Positions 1 to 11,214 of a stretch of 64,000 nt of DNA are shown here, piece by piece. Positions within the stretch are counted from its first letter, which is position 1; the number at the start of each line of letters is the position of its first letter. Under the pieces are notes generated by a model, which was not told where the DNA came from, searched no databases, and saw only the letters and a list, made by a program, of their open reading frames with translations. The stretch is taken from the NCBI GenBank assembly GCA_002118135.1, contig BDIU01000262.1, positions 124,228 through 188,227 of the forward strand, given 5' to 3'. This stretch comes from Trebouxia sp. TZW2008 (lineage: Eukaryota > Chlorophyta > Trebouxiophyceae > Trebouxiales > Trebouxiaceae). Position numbers and translations under genes: made by a program.

Positions 1-257
1 AAGAAAGAGTAGGTTCGTGCAGACAGTTGTGATGAGCTCTTTGCTGGTCAACATGACCCTGATTTAGTCACAGCATGACTCAGTTCGCAATTTGAACTTG
101 ACTGCCTGAAAGACTTTGCTCTGGAAGCATTGCGGCCAAGCGACAACATCAGTCGCTCTGCACGCTTGCGTGCTTCTTCTCTTTGGCACTTGAACAGTTG
201 ACGGTGACGTTAGCGATGCAATGACTGTGCAGACTTGCTTGGCCCAGCTGCCTGCTC
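1..257. other. Upstream region of the first gene, no gene seen
   Basis: No recognisable coding exon or RNA gene. It is probably the promoter and 5' leader of the plus-strand gene starting at 258, or an intron tail of a gene cut by the window edge. Confidence 0.3.
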
Positions 258-1762
258 ATGCCAAGTCTTAGCCACGCAATACTGTTTCTCATACACACGT
301 TGGCTTTGGCGATGGCAATTATCGAATTTCTGTTGAACTGCTTCAGACGCAGGAAGCCAGTTACTGAGCAAAGCAGACCACTTTGTGCCCAGGAGGAGGG
401 TGCACAACCTGACACCCCTGTTGATCAGCAGCCACAAACACCTGTACATGTGAGGAATGAGGCCATTGTGGACAGCCAAAGCACACCTGAAGTCAAGACT
501 TTTGCGCCCCTGCCTGCTCAGCATGAAGACTCGCCTCAGCAGCTGAGCTTGCCCATAGATCAGAGTGACAACTTTGGATCCACTGAGGCTCTCCCAGGAG
601 GCTTTGCTCAGGTGCTGCAGTAAAGCATTCTATTGAGCATTCTGTATGCTGCAGAGGGTGTAGTGCTGCACACACATCTTTGCATTGAGTCTGCCTGAAA
701 GCGCTGGCTGTCTGCAGGCGTCAAGTGCTGCTGCTATTGCAGCTACATTGCCTACACCAGCTCTGCTACCAAATCATTCAAGTGCTTCCCCTGTGGTGCT
801 GCCTGAGGACAAGACTTCTCCTTTGGAGCTGCGCACAAGGGACTTGATTGCAAGAACGCCTCTGACTGGTCCTTCACCTGCCACATCAGAAGCAGCAGCT
901 AGCACTTCCCTTGCACACACTCCACAGTCAAATGCACAGGTGCGCCTGGGACACTGCCATAAAATGCATCAAGTTGCTGACATCTGACAGGCAGTTCATG
1001 AGAAGCTTAAATGCTGCAGACTCCATCTGAAGGCAGCTTCTCAACGCCTTCTGCGTTTGGCCTACCTGAATTCATGCTTGAGGGGGACTACCTAGGCATG
1101 CAGACTCCACAAATTGTTGGTATGAACAACCCAGTCACAGCCTTCAAGGAGCACAGGCAGCTCAAGCGACATGAGACCCCCTTTGACACAAGGTCAGCTT
1201 TGCATCTCCATCTTGGCAGCTCCTTACATTGCAGCTGGCTCAATCTCAGTATCAAAATCCCTCAGTTGCAGCAACACGATGCCAGGTGTCCATTTGGGCT
1301 AGCAGCCTTTGCACAATCACTTAGCGTAAAGAAGCCATCTCCTGAAATTTGAATCACATTTGTCCTCAGCTGGCACAAGCTGCCATTGATCTGAGCTTGT
1401 CTGATCCGCTGCGCCAGGTTATGTGAAGTGGACTATCGCTTTCACAAAAGCGGATGGCTACAACATGCTTGGCAATTTTACAAAGCTTGCTTGTCAGAGC
1501 AATCTGGGAATTTTTTCAGATCATCAACTATGTAACTAAGCTCCTGGTGAAGTGGACGCTGTGATACAGGGTAGAGCACCTTATGGAGAAAGAGAGGCTC
1601 TTCAGGGAGATGTATGTGCAGCACAAGTCATCACAAGGCTCAGATGGCAATGTCAGGCAGCGCAGACCAGCAAGTGGCGACAAAGGCACAGTTGGCAGCA
1701 CATCCGCCAAGCCGCTAAAGCTGGGCATTGAGAACATACCCTCCCCAGCTATAACATTATGA
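258..1762 (+). CDS. Hypothetical protein with N-terminal membrane helix (313 aa)
   Basis: I do not recognise the family. Four exons join in phase: 258-611, 718-939, 1020-1192 and 1570-1762, giving 942 nt with a closing TGA. Residues about 5-30 form a hydrophobic helix followed by an RRRK cluster, so it is probably a signal anchor with a cytosolic tail. The middle is rich in Pro, Ser, Thr and Ala and looks disordered. The last 100 residues hold a charged stretch with motif EHRQLKRHETPFDTR, then a short helix and a basic tail, and are the part most likely to be conserved. The exon structure is convincing because three introns keep frame with GT-AG sites; the function is unknown. An alternative acceptor near 1418 would give a different C-terminus. 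Confidence 0.6.
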
Positions 1763-2136
1763 TGCCATCACCCAATTTGTACTGCTGGTCTCAGCATCAG
1801 TAGGCAGCTGCACAAGCCTGGCAATCAGCATTGTCAGCTGGTGCTATGAAGATGAGAGTGATGTATGCAGCAAGCAAGGATGCAATGCTGCCAGTTTGTG
1901 TCGTGCAAGACCTCATGTGACATTCCCGTCAGATCTAGATTAGATGTCCTATGGCACACTACCTGCTGCACAGGTAAAGCTTGAAGACATTCACCCGCTC
2001 TTGATCTGGACTTGCTTTGATCTAGACTAGACATTTGATTGCAGAAATTTAGAAGCCAATGCTAGCGCGGCCTACCCTTGTCTCTAGCTACGCACTGTTT
2101 CAAGCTAGTCACCCCTTGCTCGGGCTTCATGTTGTG
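1763..2136. other. Convergent intergenic region
   Basis: Lies between the 3' end of the plus-strand gene at 1762 and the 3' end of the minus-strand methyltransferase at 2137. I see no coding signal; it should hold both 3' UTRs. Confidence 0.4.
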
Positions 2137-5100
2137 TCAGAGTTCAGCACCGTGCCATGCAGTAGCAGATGTGGAATGCTGCATTGCAATCAAGACAAAG
2201 CCCCCTTCATAATCATGCTGTTTTCCAACAATGCCATGATCATCAGCTCTTGGCTGGACAGGTACTGACTTGAAGCGGATGCTTCTACCGCTGAGCTCCC
2301 TTTCAAACTGATCAAAGATGCCCTGCAAAAATGCAAACAATGGAAACACTTGCACACATGAGAACAGCTGCTGGTTGCTGACATCGCAATGTAAAATATG
2401 GCAGCAAGAACCAAAATCAGGCAAGAATGCTGTACGTCTCAAGTGATGCCTTTTGCACTGCTGTTGGCTGTTGTACAACTTGCCTTTTCTCTGACAGCAC
2501 AGCAAATGAGTGCTTGACCATCTGCTGCTAGTCTTTGTTTCACAACTGCAGCTACCAAAGGGGCATGAGCTGCCTGCAGAGCACAATGAGTGTGATTTGA
2601 CTGCTGCTGCGTGGCAAAGTCAGTGACATACCAGTTGTGAGCACAAATGAAACGTATTAGGCTGTAGTGTAGTGAGGGTGCATCTCAGCTCAAGCCACAT
2701 GCTCAAGTGCACCATACATAGCCACCAATCAGACCATCACGTAAGACCAAACAATTCTGGTGTGTTGCACGGCCTTCTCAGAATAGCGCTCAAGATCTGC
2801 TGTGCATCTCAGCACCTTGTGCTGTGACATGACATTTGTGAGCGCCAAAGAACAATACCAATTACATCAGGCCATACCTCATACAAAATGTCGGTCCCAA
2901 TGATGACGTCAAAAGTTCTATCAGAGGGTACATGAGGCGCTGGTGACTGCGTTGCTGACTGATCCTGCAGCCTTTCTGCATGTTCAGAAGCCTGATTGGC
3001 ACCGCTGGAGGAGTTATCAGGCATTTCAGCTGGTGTCTGCTCACATGCAAGAGACTCTGCCCAGTCCAAATATCTCACCTGCATGTTGTCCTGCACGCAG
3101 CAAGACTCCAATCAGAGTCACACTTAGAGTTATGTTGCAATTGGGCTTCCCAACATGCATTCATTTCATCTCATTCATTCTAACTTAGTGCTAGACAGGC
3201 TCAGCAGGCCCAGCTAGGTGCGTACTGGAGCATCAAGTGTCTTCAGCCAATTTGGTCCTGAGCTATCCTTAACATTGGTGGTGTTGAAGTGACGCATTTG
3301 GTAATTGAAACCGCTGTGTGCACAGCCAAACCTGCGAGAAGAAGAGTTCAAGACAGGCAGAAACGCTGATTAAGCAGCTGTTTCACACTCCAAGTGATTG
3401 TAAGAAAGGTCACCGTGTGACACTTAGCTGCGACTACGGAAGGGCGCAAGTTTGCTGATGACATGCTTGGAGCAAATATAAGGAGGACCACTCAGCATTC
3501 AGGAGGGAGTGAGCATGCCGCAGCAAGCATAAATGGTCAGGCACTCAAAGACACTGTTGAAACACAGTACAGCAACATGCAATACAGTACTGTCCAGCAC
3601 TACAGTAACAGTCGCAGTAGCTCTGTAGTCGCCTAGAGTAACAAAGTACTTACCCACTACAGTAACATACAGTCAATGCATATCACTTGCCACGTGCCGC
3701 TGCCCGCTGGGGAACAGATTATCTAATGGCCTGTCACGTTGATCTGCATGTACAAGGGCTAGCAATGCTTGGCAATGCATCAAATGCAACATGAGCAATC
3801 TGCCTCAAGCGTCCAAACGCTCACATGCTCCCATGAGGTGCTATTCCAGCTACTGTGTGGTTGGCTTGCACTTCTGCCGCCTTGAAAGAAGTCATCTAAG
3901 TCATTGCATGAGTCAGCATCTTCAGGATCAAACAGCTCATCCTCTGCTCCAGCAGCTGCTGCTGAAGCAGTGCTGGCAGCTTCCTGGCAGTTGTCATTGG
4001 CTGATTGGGGAACTTTGGCAGCTGCTGCAGCAGCTTCCTGACAGTTGTCATTGGCTGAGTGGGGAACATGGGTGTCGTCGCCTCTGGCGCTGATGCCGTT
4101 TGTGCTGACAGGGCTGGTGCTGGGTGGTAGGCTGTTGGAAGCGACACAAGCTTGTAAGTTGAGAAGCACCTTCTCTTCATGATCAGACAGAACCACCTGG
4201 AAAGCAACACGTGTCAAGGCTGACTATCAATGTTGAAGGCAAACACTGTTAGAAACAATTCCTTGTAACCATGCCAAGATTGCGCTCACAGATGGCGTGC
4301 TGATCCACAATTACTAGTGATTCATCTTTGTGTTCTTGATCTGCAGAGAACAAGCTGAAATGCGGTGCCCAGTCAATACATCAGTCGTGAGATGATGAAG
4401 ATGAAATGCTGATCTCTGCAAACCGAGCTTGCATCTGCAACATACAGGAAAGCAACACATGTCAAGGCTGACGGTAAACATTGAAAGCAAATGTCAGTGC
4501 CCAGTCATTATATCAGTCTTGTGATGATAAAATAGGACCCCCTGCAACACAGACACACATGTCAAGGCTGAGCATGAGTGCCCAGTCAATATATCAGTCA
4601 TCAGTGCCCAGTCAACATATCGGTCATCAGTGCCCAGTCAATATATCAGTCATGAGATGATGAAGATGAAATGCTGATCTTTGCAAAGGCTTGCATCTGC
4701 AAAATGCAGGAAAGCAACATATGTCAAAGCTGACATCAAGCTTGGAAGGCAAACAACAGTGCCCTAGTAACTATATCAGTGTTGAGATGATGAAGATGGA
4801 ATGCTGATGTTTGCAAAAGAAGCTTGCATGTGCAACATAAAAGCAAAAAGGAAAACATTAGAGTTTATGCCGTTAGGCGTCCAAACAGGAGCCTCTGTCT
4901 ATAGAGACAGCCTGCAGCATTTCCTTGTGACTTGAGAGATTGCTGACAGAATTGCTTCTTGTGAGCTGATGCACGACCTTGTCGCAGTCAATCGCAGGTA
5001 TCAATGCAAGCGGCATTATGCAAATGCCAAGAACACACAAGGTCAGTAGACTACGGAATCAAACTGACAAACCACACTGCGACATTGAGATGGTACTCTG

Positions 5101-7691
5101 GCAGGCTACAATAGCTATAGAGCGCAAATGGTATTTGAAGAACTCGCTGTGCCTTTTCCGGCTTTGTTATACATTCGCACAAAATGGCTTTGGACAGGAT
5201 TGATTGGAGGCAGTTCGTTGACACTGTATACACCAAACTGGGTCATACAACCTTGTAGCGAGAGGATGACATTCAGGCAGATCCAGGCACATGATCAGTG
5301 ACCATACGCATGCTACCACACTAGAATCGCACCATTAATCATTACACTTTCTAGCATACATTGCTAGGTGTGAGTGGCGCAAGCCCTGTCTTGCCTAGCA
5401 GGCTTGTCGTGAGGCGTGCGATAAGGATGTCTGATGCTCAACTGTTGAAAGTGGAACGAAACACTGTCACAGAACAACCACCTGTGAGACCCCAAGCTTG
5501 GCTGTAACAATGCTCTTGGGCTCAAGTGAAACATAGACCTGTTCCATGAACCTGACCTGCGGCCGTGCTACCAATGCACTGAAGCACAGCGGCCACAGCT
5601 GATGTCAAACTTTTGCGTAAACACCAGAAATCTATAGATCCAGGGAGTCATGTGCTGACACCAAGTGGAGGGAGTTGACGAATGAAAATCTTACTTGTGA
5701 GGCCCCAAGCTTGGCTGCAACAATGCCACATAGACCGGTGCCATAGACCCAAGTTGGGGTCGCGTTACCACAACGCCCAGCAAGTCTCACCTGTGAGGCC
5801 CCAAGCTTGGCTGCAACAACGCCACACAGCCCACAGCCGCTGCCTATCTCCAGCACACTTTTGCCTTTCACTAAGCCAGGGTGCTCAAGCAACTCCCTGC
5901 AGCAAACAACAGCACATACATGTACAGCATACGAGCTTTGCCGCTGAGGATGCATGATTGAACTTGAAAGATGCCTATTCCCAGCACCCTTTTGCCTTTC
6001 ACTAAGCCAGGGTGCTCAAGCAACTCCCTGCAGCAGTAGAACTTGAACCTATACACTGCGACATTATGGAACCAGCTCAGCACGATGCATGTGTTTGCAG
6101 CATGCAAGCTGTCACATCAAAGATGAGTGGGCCCCAAACGCATTCATGGTCTGTCACTACACATAAGACGACTAACCTCCAGGAGCACGACCATTGAGGA
6201 GTGATGAATCCGCTGAGCCAATGGCACATCTGATGCGAAAAAGCACACAAGGCCGAACAGCTGAATGACATTATCGTACATCAAGGCATGCACGTGCATG
6301 CACTCATGCTTGCTTGCTTGATGTGTAGATCACAGCTTGTCAATTGCACTGTATGAGCTGTATTGACTGTCATTTGCACATTGTGCATCCACCTGGGGGC
6401 CAAGGAGGGTGAAGGGGGGATTGGGGTGGAAGGGCTGCTGACCTACAAAGGGTATGAGCCACCACCCAGACCCTAGCACCCAGGCCATCACCAAGTGCTC
6501 CCTCCTTGATGTGGATCACCAGCTGACCATACTGGATTGAGCGGGACTGCAAACACACAACATCATGTGCAATGGCGTCGTTGGCAACCTGCATTTCTGC
6601 TGTTGCGCCTCTAGAGGGACAAACAAATCCCAGTGGTGGAAAAAGGAGTATATTGCAAAGCATGCCCAAGCCCACGCCCCATAAAGCTCCAGCATGGTCA
6701 CTTTCCAGCGTTGCACGCTTGTAAAGACCAACTGTGAGTCTGTCCATAATGCATGATGCTTTCTCATGTGCTGACAGTAGGTATGTGTGAAACACTGCTT
6801 TCTGATGAGCTGGACAAGGTATGCAAACCGTGCCTGTCTGCCTCATGAACGTGCATCAGGCAGCATGCTTGCATGAACTTGGCCAAGTTGGTATGGACTC
6901 AATGCACGCATGCCTATATTTGCAGCATATGAGGCCATGTTAACACAATGCTGTAACAACCCACCTTCTGCATAAAAGCACTGGCAAGCTCTAAATGGGT
7001 ACAGAACCTGACCATAGCTTGCTTGAGAGCCAGGTCGTCTGCAGTGTGCATATGAAAGTCACAGGCACAAGACGCAACGCATAACAGCACAGCAATGTGA
7101 TGGCAGCTCATGCATTGTTGGGCTGAATGTCATCATAAGGCTGTAGTAAATACCTTGCCGCCACAAGCAAGCAGGCCACTACAGGCGGCAATGACATCAG
7201 CGGCAGCATCAAGTAATGGTTCATCACCTGCATGCATTGCTGAAAGATCAAATCAGGTGCTCCACACAAGGGCAGTTGTTGCAGATGACAGCCCAGGTGC
7301 AGACGGCATACCTGTCGTAGCCAGCACTTTCGTCAACTTGGCAACAGCTCCCGCTCTTCGAGCCTGAATTTCGCATGCGTTCCGATTGAGAAGCGAGCTA
7401 GACCTTTGCTGCGGCAGCAGGAAAGTGACGCAATTGTGATCAGCGAAATCAAAGCGTCGCACCTCTTCCGCATATGCCTCTCGATCTGTCGCTGCATCTG
7501 CCATCTGCCGCATCGCCTGTCTCCTGAGCAGAGCAACAATGTGTCATCGGCGTGTATATCAAATAAAGTTTTGCGCCGCTGCAGTCATACCTGGAAACGA
7601 GGCTGGCCTGTGTGCTGCAGACAAGTCGCAGCCACTCCTGGATTCTTTCTGACGCAACAAGCATCTCGAGCCAGTCAAGCTCATCAGCCAT
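2137..7691 (-). CDS. Family-16 protein methyltransferase (FAM86/METTL21-like)
   Basis: Predicted S-adenosylmethionine-dependent protein (lysine) methyltransferase of the Methyltransf_16 group. Exons in coding order: 7591-7691, 7312-7523, 7154-7227, about 6965-7038, 6443-6546, 5791-5896, 3825-4196, 2878-3090, 2484-2573, 2137-2322. The fourth exon's acceptor is uncertain because phase does not close cleanly there. The seven-beta-strand core is clear: GARVW before the fold, motif I VLEIGSGCGLCGVVAAKLGA, motif II VVLSDHEEKVLLNLQ, then LDW and the post-motif DVIIGTDILYE. The N-terminal helical region resembles FAM86-type proteins. An acidic, Ala-rich insert with an internal tandem duplication (SANDNCQEAA twice) sits inside the catalytic fold after motif II. 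The intron after exon 2484-2573 uses a GC donor. Introns carry exon echoes and a long tandem repeat. The substrate cannot be told from sequence. Confidence 0.85.
3540..3680. repeat. Degenerate ACAGTA-type simple repeat in intron
   Basis: A stretch of repeated ACAGTA/TACAGTA words lies in a methyltransferase intron. It looks like low-complexity sequence without further structure. Confidence 0.5.
4340..4835. repeat. Tandem repeat array in methyltransferase intron
   Basis: Several degenerate units share GTGCCCAGTCAATATATCAG, GATGATGAAGATGAAATGCT and AGCAACACATGTCAAGGCTG, with spacing of roughly 120-150 bases and shorter nested copies near 4590-4630. It fills most of the intron between exons 5791-5896 and 3825-4196. 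No reading frame runs through it. Confidence 0.75.
4840..4920 (+). repeat. Dispersed two-hairpin element, copy 1
   Basis: Copy of a short element with an A-rich start, then stem GCC-GTTA-GGC and a second hairpin GCCTCT-loop-AGAGAC. The same layout recurs near 28171 (minus), 52770 and 53138. This copy is the most diverged and lies antisense inside a methyltransferase intron. Confidence 0.6.
5485..6035 (-). repeat. Exon echoes around methyltransferase motif I exon
   Basis: The functional exon 5791-5896 is flanked by decayed partial copies. About 5975-6035 repeats its 5' half (ELLEHPGLVKGK, then breaks). About 5690-5755 repeats its 3' half (GIVAAKLGASQ). About 5490-5530 repeats the same 3' end more weakly (TAKLGVSQ). 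Each copy retains the acceptor or the donor context of its half. They look non-coding in the main transcript. Confidence 0.75.
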
Positions 7692-8461
7692 GATGTCGTG
7701 GGGAAGTGATGCATGGGCGTCGGGCGAGCGTCCGCCGTGAGCATCTTGTTGAGCCCGACGCCAGAGCGCTGGAACGCCAGCTGCGGCGCTTGAATTAGCA
7801 CCTACGGCATGACTAATACTTTGGAGAGATGCTTTTGTGACTAATGTTTCGGGGAAAATTCCCCCATAAATTCGCTCTCAGCCGCTTCGCCAAATCGGCG
7901 GAATGTACAGCCAGCCGCTTTGCGAAATTAGTCATCGCAAGCAACCGCAGCTTCCACGGAGCGAACCGCCGATCACGGAAATTTTGCGCACAGCGTGTCC
8001 GTCAACGCAGCACGATCGCATGCAGCATGTCGTTGCATCATTGCAATGTCGACTGTACGAGCGAGATTGTTAAGTCGTGAGAGTCGCAATCTTTGCAACA
8101 AACTTCCCAAGGCCTCCGCCTGTGTAGATTGCACAAGCCGCTACATACAAAGTTGCACAGACATGAAGCGCAGCACACCCGATTGTCGAGATGATGTCAT
8201 GGCTTTGATGCATGTGCCTTACATTGGAGATCTCTAGAGGACGCTCTTGCTCTGCAACAAGACACTGAAATGTGATATCAGATTGTTGCTGGATGATTCA
8301 ATGTTGTATCCCATGCAATGTGCTTGTACTTGATGTCATGTAGCATGAGCACTCAAGACACCTGGCTGCGCAAGTATCATGAACTATGGGGGAAACTCAA
8401 AGTGAGACACAAAAAGTTCATTTTGAATGCCGTGTTGACTAGCACTCCACTTTGGGCAAGT
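7692..8461. promoter_or_regulatory. Upstream region of the methyltransferase gene
   Basis: No supported gene. It separates the methyltransferase start (7691, minus) from the 3' end of the next minus-strand gene (8462). The stretch 7880-8055 is clearly similar to 10961-11130, which lies upstream of the next minus-strand gene, and contains GCGGAATGTACAGCCAGCCG. It is probably promoter sequence shared by duplication. Confidence 0.45.
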
Positions 8462-10478
8462 TCATTTATGATGCCAATTGAACACAATTGTTGCACATGC
8501 TACTGCTATTGTGACCAACACTGTGACTATGCCAATGACAATTGGCTTCTTGGCCACAAAGTGCCAGACTTTGGTCTTCCAGCTCTTCCAACCATGGGTG
8601 TCTGACATGCAACACAAGGCAGAAGACTCAGTCCTTCTTGTTGTGTTTCATGCCTTCTGTAAGCGAGGCCACAACATGTTGGCAGTTGTTGGTGACCATG
8701 CTGTATGCTGCTTGCAGCATGTGCAACACTGCTGCATCCAAAGTGCCTGCATGCGGATTGTAAGTTTAAATGCCACATGTGTGCTACTCTGCTCGATTAA
8801 GCACAAGAGTACAAGAGTCGTGTGCGAGAAACACTAACACTTTATGGACGTCAACATGCAAATGGCACAGCACAAAAGAGCTATTGACACTGAAAATTGC
8901 CTGTGACATGTGCTCACCTGGCCATATCAAGAGCTCAACACCTGCTGGGAACTGCTTCTGAGACAAGTCATCTGCATTAGGCTGCAACAGTGTTTGCTGC
9001 AAAACCGTAGCATGAAAATCTTCACAGACCATGATTGGCACATCCACTGGCAATCCATGCATGATATTTCTGAGGTGTAGCATGAAGATGTGTCCAGATG
9101 TAGCTGACTGGTCTGACTCTCCAGCTGCAAGGTACAGCTGCACTGGAGTGGGCTCAGTGGTCTCGCCTCTGATCTTTACTCGCACCATATTTGTCCCTAA
9201 ACAGACAAAGTTGCTGTGCATTTGCTGATTGTAGCCTCCTATGGCAGCATCAAACAAGACATAGTGACTATGCTTACCCCATTCTCGAACTCTGCCTTCT
9301 ACAGCCACACCTCCAGGTGAGGACCCTGCATCACCAAGTTGCAGGTGGTTGTACAGAAGAGCTTTGTCACAGTAGTGATGACATGAACTCCAAGCTTCAC
9401 TGTAAGCATCCACCAACAGTTAGAGCTCTAATAAATTTCGGAGACATGATGTGCCACACTTGCAATGTTCTTCTGTGTGTGTTAGAGTATTTTGCATAGT
9501 ATGAGTATGACCATAAAAATTACAGCACAATTCATTCAACCCGACGAACCCACTCATCTTCCAGAATTGCAAGCAAGTTGGGTCTGCCTTCAACCACAGA
9601 CAAAGTCTGGAGCCTGTGTGAGTTTTGTTCTACTTCTTTATGCTAATACCTCCCAGATGAAATGTGAGAGCAATGTTATCCCTCCAGTCACAAAGCTGAG
9701 AGAGTGCGTTCTAAGAAACTGCCACATATAAAATCAGGTAAGAGGCTAACAGACATGACTGCATGTTGATGCCTTGATTGTGACATGAAGACATGTGCAA
9801 GTGACTCTGGCAACTATAGGTAACAGGTACAATGGTAGGCAGAGCTCACTTAACACTTGATCTTGCAGCAAAATGAATTTCAACAATAGGTAAGCAAGGC
9901 TGCACAGAGGAAATGAACATTGGCAAAGCAATGCAAGGATGTGAGATATGAAATTCCTTCCTTCTAGATCTATGGTGAGAACCCTGAACCCTGAGACAGC
10001 ATATGAGTTTACAAGTGAGTTGTTCAGTGCATGCCTTAGGCAAGTTCGATGCATGATTTTTCACTTATTTGTTTTTGTCTAGCAAAGTACACCAGGGTCA
10101 GTCCTGGAGAAGCTTCACGCTACACACCAGGTGTAAGGCTGACAACACTCTGCTAGTGGCCTGAGGCCTTGACAGGACCATGACATGCGACAAGTGTGCA
10201 GCTCAGCCAACTCAGCCAAGTGATGGCAACAAGTAGCACAGCAGGCAATGCTCACCTGACACTTGATGTTGCAGCAAAATGGTTTCCTGTTCACGTAGAC
10301 TAGACAGCTGCCTGTTCAGCTGCTCCAGCTGCTTGCGCTGAAAATCTACCTCTGTTCTAGCAGCAAGGGCTTCCTCGGTTTTTAGTATCTTCGCCTTTAG
10401 AACCTCTATCTCTTTCTGGACCATTTCCAGCTGACTGAGAGTCGTCATCTTGGTGCATAGGTTGGCTTGTCCCTGCAC
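8462..10478 (-). CDS. Hypothetical coiled-coil protein with C-terminal membrane helix
   Basis: Not recognised. Three 3' exons join cleanly: one ending at 9278 (start near 9399), 8918-9196 and 8462-8601, with phases matching and a TGA at 8462-8464. The last exon encodes a membrane helix, VIGIVTVLVTIAVACATIVF, then a short tail, so the product is likely tail-anchored. The exon near 10249-10478 encodes a strong coiled coil (MTTLSQLEMVQKEIEVLKAK onward, Leu/Gln/Glu heptads) and is the likely 5' coding end. Its phase does not fit the 9399 exon, so at least one exon in 9400-10240 is missing from my model, or there are two genes. A decayed copy of the coiled-coil exon's end lies near 9850-9880. It sits just downstream of the Crinkler-like gene. 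Confidence 0.45.
9400..10240 (-). other. Unresolved intron/exon stretch of the coiled-coil gene
   Basis: Probably introns with one or more short exons that I could not fix. About 9845-9885 repeats 10255-10290 (both contain TTGCAGCAAAATG in plus-strand order), another exon-end echo. Confidence 0.35.
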
Positions 10479-11214
10479 CTGAAGACGTAGACAAAGGATC
10501 TGAAGTGCAGACTATGACAACTCAGAAGCTCACACACACGGCCTCGTTGCAAGAAGTAAACAATTGGAGCCTCAGACCTGACGTGTGGATCTGCTTGTCA
10601 CGCTGCCCCCAGCATATGGTAAACAGTGTGAGACGACAGTTCACGAGCCTGGCGTCAGCAGACTTTCGTCCTTGTGCCTAGCAAGTGCAGGTCACGATAG
10701 CACAGACTACCGAGAAAGACACCTTGGACGCGCCAGCAATGCGTCAGATTCCAGGCTGCTTTGCAACAGCAGTCAACCCCTGGCTTGCGATGTTGCCTCG
10801 TAGTTGAAGCTGCACTTTGGAAGGGTCACGCATCTCCGTGAAGGGCCACCGCTCCGCCGAGGACGGCAACGGTGGTCACGTGTCGGACAAATTTGAGTCA
10901 AAGCGGCTGGAATCTGGCTAAAGCGGCTGTGGGCAAATTCCCGCTTTACAAATTTGGGTCAAAGCGGCTGGCTGTACAATTCGGCGGAATGTACAGCCAG
11001 CCGCTTTTGCCAAATGAGTCACCGCTACCTACCGCAGCTTGCAGCAATCTGCCCACATGCGGAGGTCTCACGCGCAGCGTGTCCGTGAACGCAGCATGAT
11101 CGGTTGCAGCATCATTTAAATGTCGTAAATGTTTGAGCTTCAGGCAAACGCTGCAATGTCCTGAGCATTCAAAGATTGCTGGCACAAATCGTGCTTGAAC
11201 AGCAAGCTTGTACA
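10479..11214. promoter_or_regulatory. Upstream region with duplicated segment and palindrome
   Basis: No gene supported. It contains several CAAAGCGGCTG words, a perfect 18-bp inverted repeat at 10961-11007 and a segment similar to 7880-8055. It lies between the Crinkler-like 3' end (11215) and the start of the coiled-coil gene, so it probably holds the latter's promoter. Confidence 0.45.
10961..11007. repeat. 18-bp perfect inverted repeat
   Basis: Left arm AAAGCGGCTGGCTGTACA (10961-10978) and its exact reverse complement (10990-11007) are separated by 11 bases. The right arm and the bases after it recur near 7900-7925. It could be a dyad transcription-factor site or the end of a small transposable element. 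Confidence 0.8.

Noticed and set aside
4840..4920. The two-hairpin element as a hammerhead ribozyme or TPP riboswitch
   Set aside because: I looked for CTGATGA/GAAA cores and for the conserved TPP words and found neither.
7844..8237. Plus-strand open frames (MFRGKFPHKFALS... and MSVNAARSHAACR...)
   Set aside because: They lie in the region that is duplicated at 10961-11130, where the frame is not kept. No splice or family support.
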